A DNA stretch of 64,000 nucleotides from Hofstenia miamia (Eukaryota; Xenacoelomorpha; Acoela): NCBI GenBank assembly GCA_004352715.1, contig SCFE01000014.1, forward strand, positions 1,675,426 through 1,739,425, in the 5' to 3' direction. The number at the start of each line of letters is the position of its first letter. Position 1 is the stretch's first letter. Of this stretch, positions 22,448 to 32,209 are shown in pieces. Made by a program: the position numbers and the translations under genes. A model generated the notes under the pieces. That model saw only the letters and a list, made by a program, of their open reading frames with translations, was not told where the DNA came from and did not search any database.

Positions 22448-22514
22448 GGATTCGTGTTGTGTGGAACACTACCATCTCTGATGGTAATATGCAGGTTCAA
22501 CTCCTGTCGAGTCC
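22448..22514 (+). ncRNA. tRNA-like fold 1
   Basis: Acceptor arms GGATTCG / CGAGTCC pair over 7 bp with one G-U. A D-like arm is built on TGTTGTGTGGAACA. An anticodon-like stem ACCAT/ATGGT follows. The T-arm is GCAGG-TTCAACT-CCTGT with a good B-box (GGTTCAACTCC). At 67 nt it is short for a tRNA and position 33 is not T, so I regard it as a tRNA-derived element rather than a working tRNA. Positions 22071-22447 show nothing else. Confidence 0.55.
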
Positions 22515-22808
22515 TTATTTTCATAAATAAATTGAACAGCTTTTCGAACACATTTGAATTGCAGCAATGACCAGTTATAGGCGTGAAACCACTACATTGT
22601 TCGTATACTACTTCGCCTTTAACGTGCATTACATTAATGTATAATTCCTAAGTAGTTGAAACATTTAGTGTAATTACCAAACTACAGCAAAGGAAACTTA
22701 GAGCGGCAATAAAAATATTTAATTAAAAAAACAATAAATTATTACAAAAAATCCAAACAAATCAAAAATGAATAAATTTCAGAGAATTAAAAGCATTAAT
22801 AGTAATAG

Positions 22809-22898
22809 TGTAGGATTTAATCATGTAGGACTTATTCCTGTAGGACTTATTCCTGTAGGACTTATTCCTGTATGACTTATTCCTGTATGACTTATTCA
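22809..22898. repeat. 15-bp tandem repeat, six units
   Basis: Units of TGTAGGACTTATTCC, with minor variants in the first and last two. The open frame over it (22762-22974, -) is a repeat artefact. Confidence 0.9.
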
Positions 22899-22924
22899 TG
22901 TTCCCCTTTATACCAAGTGATAGG

Positions 22925-24458
22925 GAGAGAATCAGCTTACAAATGAGAATATTATGATTGTTGGATTCGATCACATTACAATAATGATGTTATACTGTAT
23001 TAAAATTTATGATATAATACAGCGGTAAATCTATAACAACTTACATATATCTTTTAAATCAACTATTATCTTACAATGCTTAATGCCTTAAGCAGTGCTT
23101 TGTAGTAAATTGTTTAATTTCTTTTCAGAATTAGTCTTTTACTTAATTGTGTGGTATGGCTTTATTTATTTAACCTTCTAAGAAAGCATTACCTAATTTT
23201 TACTAGCTGTCAAGTTCTACCAAGATGTGCTTTATTTATTTTTGCAGGATATATTCTATATATTCATCCTAGTGTGTATCTTTGAAGAACCATATATGGT
23301 TTTTCACTGATGTATGCTTTGGCTGTAATAAATTTCAACATTAAAAGGTATGCTTTATGTTACTGCATTATTAAATATTATTTATTCAAATAATAACAGA
23401 AACAATTAGAATATGCAAAATCAAAAACAATTGAATTTTTTTCCGCTTTTGCATTAAGCTAAAATCCAGATCATTAAGGATTACACTAACATCAGAGGAC
23501 GGTAATTTTTCACTTTTAAAGGATATCAATGCAATGTTGATTCTAGATGGATATTAAATGCCATACAAAAAATTTTTTCAGGCCAATATAATTATTGCCA
23601 TATTGATTCGATGAGATTTGAACTCACATCTTCTGTACATATGTACAGCTGTGTTTATCTTACACTACGAATCAGAAGTAGATCCTTAAAACTACCAAAG
23701 GTGTGTCTACAAAGGGAATGCGAATATTTATCGCATAAATTTATTATTCTAATGTAGAATCACTGGGTTGAATCTAGAGAGAACTATGCCAGTGGACTTA
23801 ATGTCAAAGCAGAATGTCACTTAGGTGATAGTGATTCAAACTAAGTAACATGAAAACACAATTGAACTGAACTTTTTTCTCTATTTACAGATGCTTTGTT
23901 GTCTTATATACAATGCGTATTTACAATATGTACAAACATGAAAAAACTAGTCACTTGTAAACACGAAAAGCGCGTGAGCTGGCCGATAAATAACAACTAC
24001 TGACTGATGTTACACTAAGAACAGACTAAATTAAGTACATTCAATGATTATTATAGAGCTATGCATCGCGTACAAAGTGCAAAATAAACTGGGTTGATAG
24101 TATAACAAATTTGGTTTACTCTAATAACATTTTGATACATAGAGATATTAAATGTAAAAATCAAAGACTAAAATCTCGTAGAACTATTCAAACTACTATC
24201 TATTGTATAATGCTACTGCACAGAGCAACAAGATTCCGAAATGTGTTAACTTAAAAATATACATTATATAATGAAAAAATATAATCACATCATGATGTAA
24301 GCAGTAAATTTCTTTTTTGTGATATTTCGCTTTGCAATGCTGTTGCATATAGCTAAGCTAAAAGTGTATGGAATATAAGTATAAAGCAAACATCAATTAT
24401 AAATTTGAACAAAATTAAAAACATATAAATTCATAAATGAAAATAAAAGCAAATTAAG
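22925..24458 (-). mobile_element. 3' non-coding tail of MULE copy B
   Basis: This stretch aligns with 32210-33739 downstream of MULE C and, inverted, with 37828-37905 plus 39640-40840 downstream of MULE D. It is thus part of the element. It contains one tRNA-like fold (23604-23674). No coding sequence is seen. Confidence 0.75.
23604..23674 (-). ncRNA. tRNA-like fold 2 in the MULE B tail
   Basis: On the minus strand, TGATTCG pairs with CGAATCA (7 of 7). The D-like arm is GTGT...ACAC within TAGTGTAAGATAAACAC. The anticodon-like hairpin is CTGTA/TACAG with a 6-nt loop, and the T-arm is GTGAG-TTCAAAT-CTCAT. The loop size rules out a normal anticodon. Confidence 0.6.
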
Positions 24459-26934
24459 TCACCTGCGAGACTGACGTTTCTTCTTTGTTGAATAGAACCG
24501 ACATTGTTTTTTCATCTGCGGCATTTTCTTGATATATTCCGAATTTTTAGCATTTGATGACTTTAATGTGCTCAATCTAGTATGCAAATCTTTCAGACTT
24601 TTATAAAAATATTCGCTTTCTTCAGGAATATCTTCAATAAATTTTAGACATTCTTTAAAGAGGGTATTTGCTTCTAAAGCAAAATCAATTTTAATGTGCC
24701 TTGAACAGAAAGCCTTTTCCAGTGAAGTATTTATGTGAGATTTCAGTCCATCACCACTTGTAGAAACAGTTTCAAACGCCATAGGTATAGGAGCACATGA
24801 AATTGGTTCAATTACTTCTTTCAGTAAAAGCTTTAAAACATGAACATGCAGACAAATTGAAATACCATATTGTTTTTTACCACAAGTACAAGAGCAGATA
24901 AATGAATGGACGCAAATTTCACACTTTACACAGAGTAATTTGCATCTAAATGTATGTGGAGTAATAGAAGATTGTATTTTATAGGATTTGTTCAATTTGA
25001 TAGATTTTACAATCCAAATAGTTTCTGAACGTTGGTTAATATTAAACATACTTTTAGAAGATAGGGCATTTTTATGATTTTTTCTAATTTTTGCTATTGA
25101 CGATGTTACCTTCCCCAAATAGTGCTTTATAAGTTGATTGCGGTAACTACAATTTAAGAACTGCAGCAGAATTTTTATTGAATCATCCATTCTTAAAATC
25201 TTGCGGCCATGTCCATGAACTCTCTTTAATTGATAGTGCAAATTCTCCAAGCGCATGTTAGTGTTTATTGATAAACCAATGCGAAATGGCAGGGCCCATA
25301 CCTCAGGTCGATTTGAATAAAATTTCTGAAAGTATGTGCCAAATTCTTTTGTTGTTTCAGTGGAAAGCAGCTCTTCTAATAAAACCGGCAATTTCACATT
25401 AAATTCTTTTATATCATCAAGGTCACGTAGGGCCCGAATTTGGTTTAAAACACATTGTCTATACTCATTATTACCTCTGATCTTACATAAGTTTCTATTC
25501 CAACTTCGCTCAACATGCCATGAGCATAAAAGACGATGACTTGGAGAAGGCATTACATTCTTCCATGCTGAAAAGAATTCTTCAGCATCATCACTCATAA
25601 AAACATTTGATTTAATGCTACCACACACTTTTTTAATTTCAGAAAAAAAAATTGTGAAAACAAATTCACTCTTTCGGTTTGAATAAAAAAATGCTGCCGG
25701 AAATCCTTCCCCAAGTTCATCAATAACTAACAAAGTCGTTAAATAAAAATCATAGCTATTCAAATCATGAGTCGAATCAACACAAACTACATTACTTCCA
25801 TGTAGAATTAATAATTCTTTCTGAGCAACAGACATAATAATGAGAGCAAAATCGTCTACATTTAATTGATAATGGTTGCAGAGCTCTCCTTGAAATTTAA
25901 CATATCGACAAGGCGATTCAGCTAAAATGGCTTGCTCATTTACCCAATTTCTTAATGAATCAACATCTGAGCAAAAACGTTTCTTTTGTAAGCCAAATTC
26001 ATTTCTTATGTTGCGTAAATCACTAGACCGCAATAAATTCATCCTATTTATCTTATTGGAAGTCATTTTATCAAGTGATTCTAATGTATCTGCATTTGAT
26101 TGAGTTCCCATAACTGAAGCAATATAGACCCGGTCACTTTTTCGTAAATTGCAATACTTGATTTCTCCAGCATGTCCAGCATGGTGATTAAGAAAAACAA
26201 CATTAACATCTCCTATAATATAAGTTCTTTAGCGCATGTTTAACAAGTACTATTTGTTAATACACATAATTTTAAAGTTCAATCACAATTATCTCTTAAG
26301 CTAATATTGTTAAAAGTAATCTAGTTTTATGTAAAAATTTCTTTTATAACAAAAACTAATTATACCATTAGGAACTACATTAGCACACATCATTGAAGGG
26401 CAAGTTGCATTCAATTTGCAAGAACCAGAAACTTTTAATGAGCGCAAGTTCTTTCCGCGAGTATAAAAAAATCCATTACGATGGCAGAAGTAGTTAATCT
26501 TGTAACTTCCATCTTTCAATGCGAATATACCATGACGTCTGACAACGAATTTGTTGAGAGTTTTCAAGATCGATTTTCCATGTATCAAAGTCTATACATA
26601 TGATATAAAATTTATATTAAACCAATGAATCTTTCATATACGAAAATAATTTAAAAATACCTGCAATATTAGAAAATCTTAGTTGTTGACAATCAATATC
26701 TGGATGAAACGCAATGACATGGGATAGCATGGTGAAATTTGTTGAGAAACCATCCTGGCAGTTAATATCTAAAGAAAAATGGATATAGCACCACATTTGT
26801 AAATGCGATCTACCTGCACATGAAATTGAAAGTCGCTTATTCCTTGAAACTTCAATGCTCGGATGGGCAATTTTTGTATGCCTTTGCAAATTGAAGGGTC
26901 TTGAAAAACATTTATGGCATTGCGTACACTCATT
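24459..26934 (-). pseudogene. MULE transposase copy B, four exons, one frameshift
   Basis: Proposed exons are 26934-26814, 26768-26661, 26591-26366 and 26212-24459, with GT-AG introns of 45, 69 and 153 bp. Exon 1 encodes a C2H2 finger (C-x2-C-x3-F-x5-L-x2-H-x4-H). A second finger (C-x4-C-x3-F-x5-M-x2-H-x4-H) forms only across the 45-bp intron. Exon 4 carries the MULE catalytic domain. Numbered from the ATG at 26111, it has VDSTHD (D112), MSDDAEEFF (D174/D175), CSWHVERSW (H199) and TNMRLENLHYQLK (E289), then a SWIM zinc finger (C408-x-C410...C420-x-H422) and a basic C-terminus. Relative to copies A and C, exon 3 has lost two bases near 26544, which breaks the frame, so exon 4 alone is an open 550-codon stretch. 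Intact members would cut and reinsert the element. Confidence 0.85.
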
Positions 26935-26955
26935 CTAAATATGAATGGAGGTAGA

Positions 26956-27955
26956 NNNNNNNNNNNNNNNNNNNNNNNNNNNNNNNNNNNNNNNNNNNNN
27001 NNNNNNNNNNNNNNNNNNNNNNNNNNNNNNNNNNNNNNNNNNNNNNNNNNNNNNNNNNNNNNNNNNNNNNNNNNNNNNNNNNNNNNNNNNNNNNNNNNNN
27101 NNNNNNNNNNNNNNNNNNNNNNNNNNNNNNNNNNNNNNNNNNNNNNNNNNNNNNNNNNNNNNNNNNNNNNNNNNNNNNNNNNNNNNNNNNNNNNNNNNNN
27201 NNNNNNNNNNNNNNNNNNNNNNNNNNNNNNNNNNNNNNNNNNNNNNNNNNNNNNNNNNNNNNNNNNNNNNNNNNNNNNNNNNNNNNNNNNNNNNNNNNNN
27301 NNNNNNNNNNNNNNNNNNNNNNNNNNNNNNNNNNNNNNNNNNNNNNNNNNNNNNNNNNNNNNNNNNNNNNNNNNNNNNNNNNNNNNNNNNNNNNNNNNNN
27401 NNNNNNNNNNNNNNNNNNNNNNNNNNNNNNNNNNNNNNNNNNNNNNNNNNNNNNNNNNNNNNNNNNNNNNNNNNNNNNNNNNNNNNNNNNNNNNNNNNNN
27501 NNNNNNNNNNNNNNNNNNNNNNNNNNNNNNNNNNNNNNNNNNNNNNNNNNNNNNNNNNNNNNNNNNNNNNNNNNNNNNNNNNNNNNNNNNNNNNNNNNNN
27601 NNNNNNNNNNNNNNNNNNNNNNNNNNNNNNNNNNNNNNNNNNNNNNNNNNNNNNNNNNNNNNNNNNNNNNNNNNNNNNNNNNNNNNNNNNNNNNNNNNNN
27701 NNNNNNNNNNNNNNNNNNNNNNNNNNNNNNNNNNNNNNNNNNNNNNNNNNNNNNNNNNNNNNNNNNNNNNNNNNNNNNNNNNNNNNNNNNNNNNNNNNNN
27801 NNNNNNNNNNNNNNNNNNNNNNNNNNNNNNNNNNNNNNNNNNNNNNNNNNNNNNNNNNNNNNNNNNNNNNNNNNNNNNNNNNNNNNNNNNNNNNNNNNNN
27901 NNNNNNNNNNNNNNNNNNNNNNNNNNNNNNNNNNNNNNNNNNNNNNNNNNNNNNN
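26956..27955. other. scaffold gap, 1000 N
   Basis: A run of N of a round default length. Open frames computed through it are meaningless. The 5' end of MULE B probably lies in it. Confidence 0.98.
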
Positions 27956-28149
27956 TTTAAAAGAGAAAAACACTGTTTAATGTGAAAAATTAATTCCGAC
28001 GTTAATTTGAGTAATGCTATTTTACGAAGAAACCTGTAACTTCACTCCGGCGTAAAAACTGTGCTCGCCAATACTTAATTTCACCTAAATAACTAAAAAA
28101 TTACTTGAATAAGATACATTAAGCAGTTTACTATATCAAAAATGTGGTT

Positions 28150-28830
28150 TTTCTGAGAATTGTATTTTCGGTTATTGGTACGTCATAATATTTTAATGAC
28201 GTCATACAGGACAGCAAATCTCTGGGCAGGTTTTAAAGATACCGCACCTATTTTCGGTCATGACCGAAAAAAGCACTGTAAATTAGCAAATATTTATATC
28301 GAATTAGCATTTTTCGGTCTCAGTAATAATTTTTCGGTACCAATCTTTTTTAAGGTTAATTTCTTTGAATGCGTTTTCAACCCTGTACTAAACCATTTTT
28401 TATTATTCGAAACTGTTGAATTTTTTTAGTAGTAGTAATTTAATTATTTCATTGATAATTTTTCGGTACGAAGCTCTTGTTAAATATTACATATTGCTAT
28501 TTATGCTTAATAGTAATAGTAATACGGCGACTTTTAGTGCTGATTTGCTTTTAAAGGCGCTTCTATTTTTGCCACTGAAGCCATTAATTTGATCAGTGAT
28601 AATATATTCACTTAAATTTATTCGGTCCCAAACTAATTTTTAAAGGATGCACGGCAAATTCTATGTTTGTTTTTAAATTACCTTTAGCACAATGCAATTT
28701 ACTTCTATTTTTGCCAATGAATTGTTTTTTGAAGCCATTCATTTGATCAGTGATAATATATTCACTTAAATTTTTTCGGTCCCAAACTAATTTCTAAAGG
28801 ATGCACGGCAAATTCTATTTACTAAATGAT
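28150..28830. repeat. TTTTCGGT-rich block with an internal duplication
   Basis: At least seven copies of TTTTCGGT or a close variant (near 28166, 28252, 28312, 28336, 28457, 28618, 28772), some as palindromes (CGGTCATGACCG). A block of about 110 bp at 28563-28672 is repeated at 28703-28815 (GATCAGTGATAATATATTC, CGGTCCCAAACTAATTT). The same motif recurs on the other side of the FLYWCH-MULE (31982-32000), so this may be its subterminal region. Confidence 0.6.
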
Positions 28831-28898
28831 AGATTCGTAGTGTAAGTTAACACGTCCGAATATTTCGGAATATTGTAGGTTAGAATCCTACCGAATCT
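28831..28898 (+). ncRNA. tRNA-like fold 3
   Basis: AGATTCG pairs with CGAATCT (7 of 7, plus an outer T-A). The D-like arm is GTGT...ACAC in TAGTGTAAGTTAACAC. The anticodon-like hairpin is TCCGA/TCGGA with a 5-nt loop, and the T-arm is GTAGG-TTAGAAT-CCTAC, perfectly paired. The stems differ from folds 2, 5 and 6 yet remain complementary. Confidence 0.6.
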
Positions 28899-29133
28899 AT
28901 TCATATAAAAAATTACAAACAAGTTGACGTGCCTTTTTGGCCAACATACATAGTAAATAACTAATTTTTATATTTAAAATGAACCAATATCTAGTAATAC
29001 ATTGATTATAAATAATTATTGATTTATATTACATCTGCATTACATTTTCATAAATGCTGTATTACGAACTAATTTAGTTTTTACATCAAAGATTTGCAAA
29101 ATTGTATTAATTAATATTCACACTAAGTGTGCC

Positions 29134-29201
29134 GCACAGTTTGGAATCGAACCAAATAACTCCCATCAAAAGATGGGTGTGATACCATTTCACCACTGTC
29201 C
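29134..29201 (-). ncRNA. tRNA-like fold 4
   Basis: On the minus strand GGACAG pairs with CTGTGC except for one position. The D-arm is GTGA-AATGGTA-TCAC, the anticodon-like hairpin CCCAT/ATGGG with a 6-nt loop, and the T-arm TTTGG-TTCGATT-CCAAA. Its B-box GGTTCGATTCC is canonical, and the A-box region TGGTGAAATGG is close to consensus. It is the most tRNA-like of the six, but the anticodon loop is one base short. Confidence 0.55.
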
Positions 29202-29531
29202 GTTGCATAAATTCATAAAAATATTAATAATAAAATTTATTTATTTAGAAATCGGTAGATCTTCCACGCCACCCAGGAGGTGTCTACAAGGCGCGTTAGG
29301 TCTAAACAAAGGGACCTTCACATAGCATACAGTAAACATTTAGTTTTACAATAAATGTTTGCTGTAGATATTATTTTTGCTAGTTTTAATCAAAGCCAGT
29401 GTACGGCTACATGCAAAAACTACTGCTATGTCCTATACCAGAAACTTTAACAGAGAGATACTTACTACGCATACTCACCTGTGTGGATTAGTCTAAAAAC
29501 ATATTGGTTAAGTGATTTAAATTATTTTTAC

Positions 29532-29720
29532 GGGAAGGAACTGTTTTGCCGAGAGCATAGCTCAATCTGCACAAAGTAAATAGGGAAAGAACGTTTCGTC
29601 AAAGGCAGAGCTCACTATGCACAAAGTAAATAGGGGAAGGAACTGTTTTGCCGAGAGCATAGCTCAATCTGCACAAAGTAAATTGGGGAAGGAACATGCT
29701 TTGTGGAGCTCAATCTTCAC
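29532..29720. repeat. ~51-bp tandem repeat, three and a partial unit
   Basis: Units begin GGGAAGGAAC and contain GAGAGCATAGCTCAATCTGC and ACAAAGTAAATAGGG. The fourth is truncated. It lies on the 3' side of the FLYWCH-MULE gene; 29721-29998 shows nothing else. Confidence 0.85.
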
Positions 29721-29998
29721 CAACAAATCGGGATTATAACAGAGAATTGACAGAAAATATCCGTTTGTCTACACCAGTTGGACAATCATTTCTGATAACA
29801 GCCACTGGATGCGAAAAATCAGATTGCTCCATCTAAAACACAGTTGCTATGCTCTTATATACATAAATTTATACCATTCGAATGGCAATTTGTTCATCTT
29901 TTGGGTTCGAAAACCAAACTATGCTTTGATATTCGTCAGGGATTGAACTACAATCAATCTGTAAAGCCTATAAAAATATATTGGAAATATTCTACAAT

Positions 29999-31828
29999 CT
30001 AACAAGACAAGTGTTGATAATTATAAACACTAACTACCTCACAGAGAGAAAGTGGCGGTAGAACTACCCCTTCCAAATAACCATTTATAGAAAGCTGCAT
30101 ACAGAATTTGTATGCACGTTCACAGTGCGACATTTCAGTTTGATTGAATTGATCAAGTGTTGAAACAGATGCCTGGCATGACTGCGATTTAGAACTATTT
30201 AAATTGATGCAATCCAATTCATCCCAAGGAAAATGATCCAGGTCATCTTCTGCATCATCAATTTGAAATTGTTCGAATTCCCTAGGTAAAGATAAATTAC
30301 TTAAAGTAAACGAACATCCAATAAGAAATTTAGATAGAGTCTTGTCACCATTTCGAAATAGATTGTTAAGACGCTGCAGCCGTTCATTTACACGCGCATA
30401 TGGCTTCTTTTGTGTGAATACCCTTCCACCACTTTTTGCAATGTTCACAACTCTGCGTGAGTTCGCCTCTTCATCTATTTATAATTAGTAACATAATCAA
30501 GTATATTTCACTTACTCCTAAGGTATTCCAAAAAACCATAAATATTGCCATGCCGTGAATTAAAAATTCGCGAAAGTGTGGAATGAAACGCCTCCAATTT
30601 ATTATTTGTTCTCTGATTATGTCGATCAGATAAACTAAATAAGTCGGCTTTCAGTAACCAGAAACGATCAAAATAGTTTAAAAAATCATTCAATTCGGGA
30701 CGCCATATCCTCACGAGTGGAGCAAATTTGTGAAAAACCTCAACAATCTCGAACTCGTTGAGAAAGGCCAAAGACATGATGCAACGAATGAGCAGTCTTC
30801 CTAGTTTATTGCTCACATAAAATTGCACGAGACCATTATTTTGAATATATCTAAAAACCAAATTAGGCAGTAAACATTTACAAAAATTTTAAAATTAACC
30901 CCTTTATGTTATTTCAAAAAAATAATAAATATAAAACAAATTAAACCTGTAGATAGACTGGCAAAAATGAAAATAACATCCTTCAATCCGTGCACTAGGA
31001 AAAACTTCTTGAATGGATGCTATCAAGCCAGTTTCAAAGTCCATAGTAAATGACTTGGGTCGGAACACAAGCATTAAGGAGCGACAGTGAGTTTTCAGTA
31101 AAGTAAACACAACAGAATACGTCTCTGCGGTTTTCTCCTGAAGTAAGCAAAAGACACAAGGAACAAGCCGTCCATCAACAATAATTGCTATAGTGAGCAA
31201 TTGATTAAAAATACTAGGAACGGTTTTAAATGTTCCATCAAGCGAAACGGCGGTTGAAGTACAAAGTTCTCGAAGTAAACTTGCGGAGGATAAGATTATA
31301 ATCCGTTTTTGATTGGCTTCTCCGTCAAAAACAATAAAGTTTTCATCACCAATAGTAGTCTTTATAAAATCAGGAACAATCAGATCAGCGGCGAGATGGG
31401 GAATAGGAGGCAGCTGCTTCCTACGAAATGCCGATAGCGATTTGCACATGGAATCCGTAGAGGGCATTTGACACGCGATCTCAGGTGCTAACAAATTTAA
31501 TTCGTTATTGACGGCGGATGTTATTGACGTCGATGAACTTGAAATTTGTTCTTTAACATTGCATCGCAAAGAGCACTCAGCAATAACTGCCTCTTGTGTT
31601 GCATGATTATGTTCACCTAAACATTGCATTAACGCAAGTCGAAGCACAAAATCGAGCACCTGTGCAAGTGAAAACGCCATTTTCCAAAAATCCACGACCT
31701 CTACAGGTTCTATTTTTACACCTGTACAGCATGCGGTTTCCAGATGGCTTATGCACTTGGTAAATATACTTTTCATGTATCAGTTGCGGCTTTCCTCTGT
31801 TGGTTTCAATGAAGTAATGTGAAGCCAT
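29999..31828 (-). CDS. FLYWCH-type MULE transposase, apparently intact
   Basis: Exons 31828-31660, 31616-30947, 30850-30516 and 30474-29999 join in frame with GT-AG introns of 43, 96 and 41 bp, giving 549 residues. Splicing of the 43-bp intron completes a FLYWCH zinc finger: FIETNRGKPQL, then C37, C42, H59 and H61 (CTG|EHNHA). The MULE catalytic domain follows: SLDGTF (D183), TMDFE (D249), GCYFHFCQ (H273), and E366 in RTNNKLEAFH after the second splice. A final acidic then low-complexity region ends the protein. Intact relatives bind their element ends and catalyse cut-and-paste transposition in the nucleus. No in-frame stop or frameshift is seen, unlike the neighbouring MULEs. It lies between MULE B and MULE C and is not closely related to either. 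Terminal inverted repeats were not identified with confidence. Confidence 0.85.
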
Positions 31829-32209
31829 TCTAAATTAGCAAGCGCAAGAACACAAAAATATATATATAACAACTTATAATAAATATGTACGAATTCAGTT
31901 TATAAATATAAGAAATTTATATTAACAAATGACGTGTAATTTAAAATGCCGAAAAGGCTATTTGACAGACTCGTAAACACCTGGGACCGAAAAAAGCAGG
32001 ACCGAAATTGGCTTACACCCTTTTACATAATCCATTAAATTATACAGTGTAAGTATAATTTATAATCAAATAAATGAAAAGCTTGGTAAAAAATAATTAA
32101 TTAATCAAACAAAATTTAATCATAAATTCAATTATTTCTTGATTTTTAATATATAAATGCTGTATGGGTTTACAAGTTTACACCAACGGGCGATAATATT
32201 GCTATGATG
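31829..32209. other. 5' flank of the FLYWCH-MULE
   Basis: Contains the pair GGGACCGAAAAAAGCAGGACCG at 31982-32000, which mirrors the TTTTCGGT motifs of 28150-28830. No gene. Confidence 0.5.

Noticed and set aside
22762-22974. ORF with NKSYR repeats
   Set aside because: It is a 15-bp tandem repeat, which always keeps one frame open.
23604-23674. A functional tRNA gene
   Set aside because: The anticodon loop is 6 nt and self-complementary with its stem, and the sequence sits at the same place in three MULE copies.
26914-27985. Three open frames of about 347 codons on both strands
   Set aside because: They run through the 1000-N gap; almost all residues are unknown.
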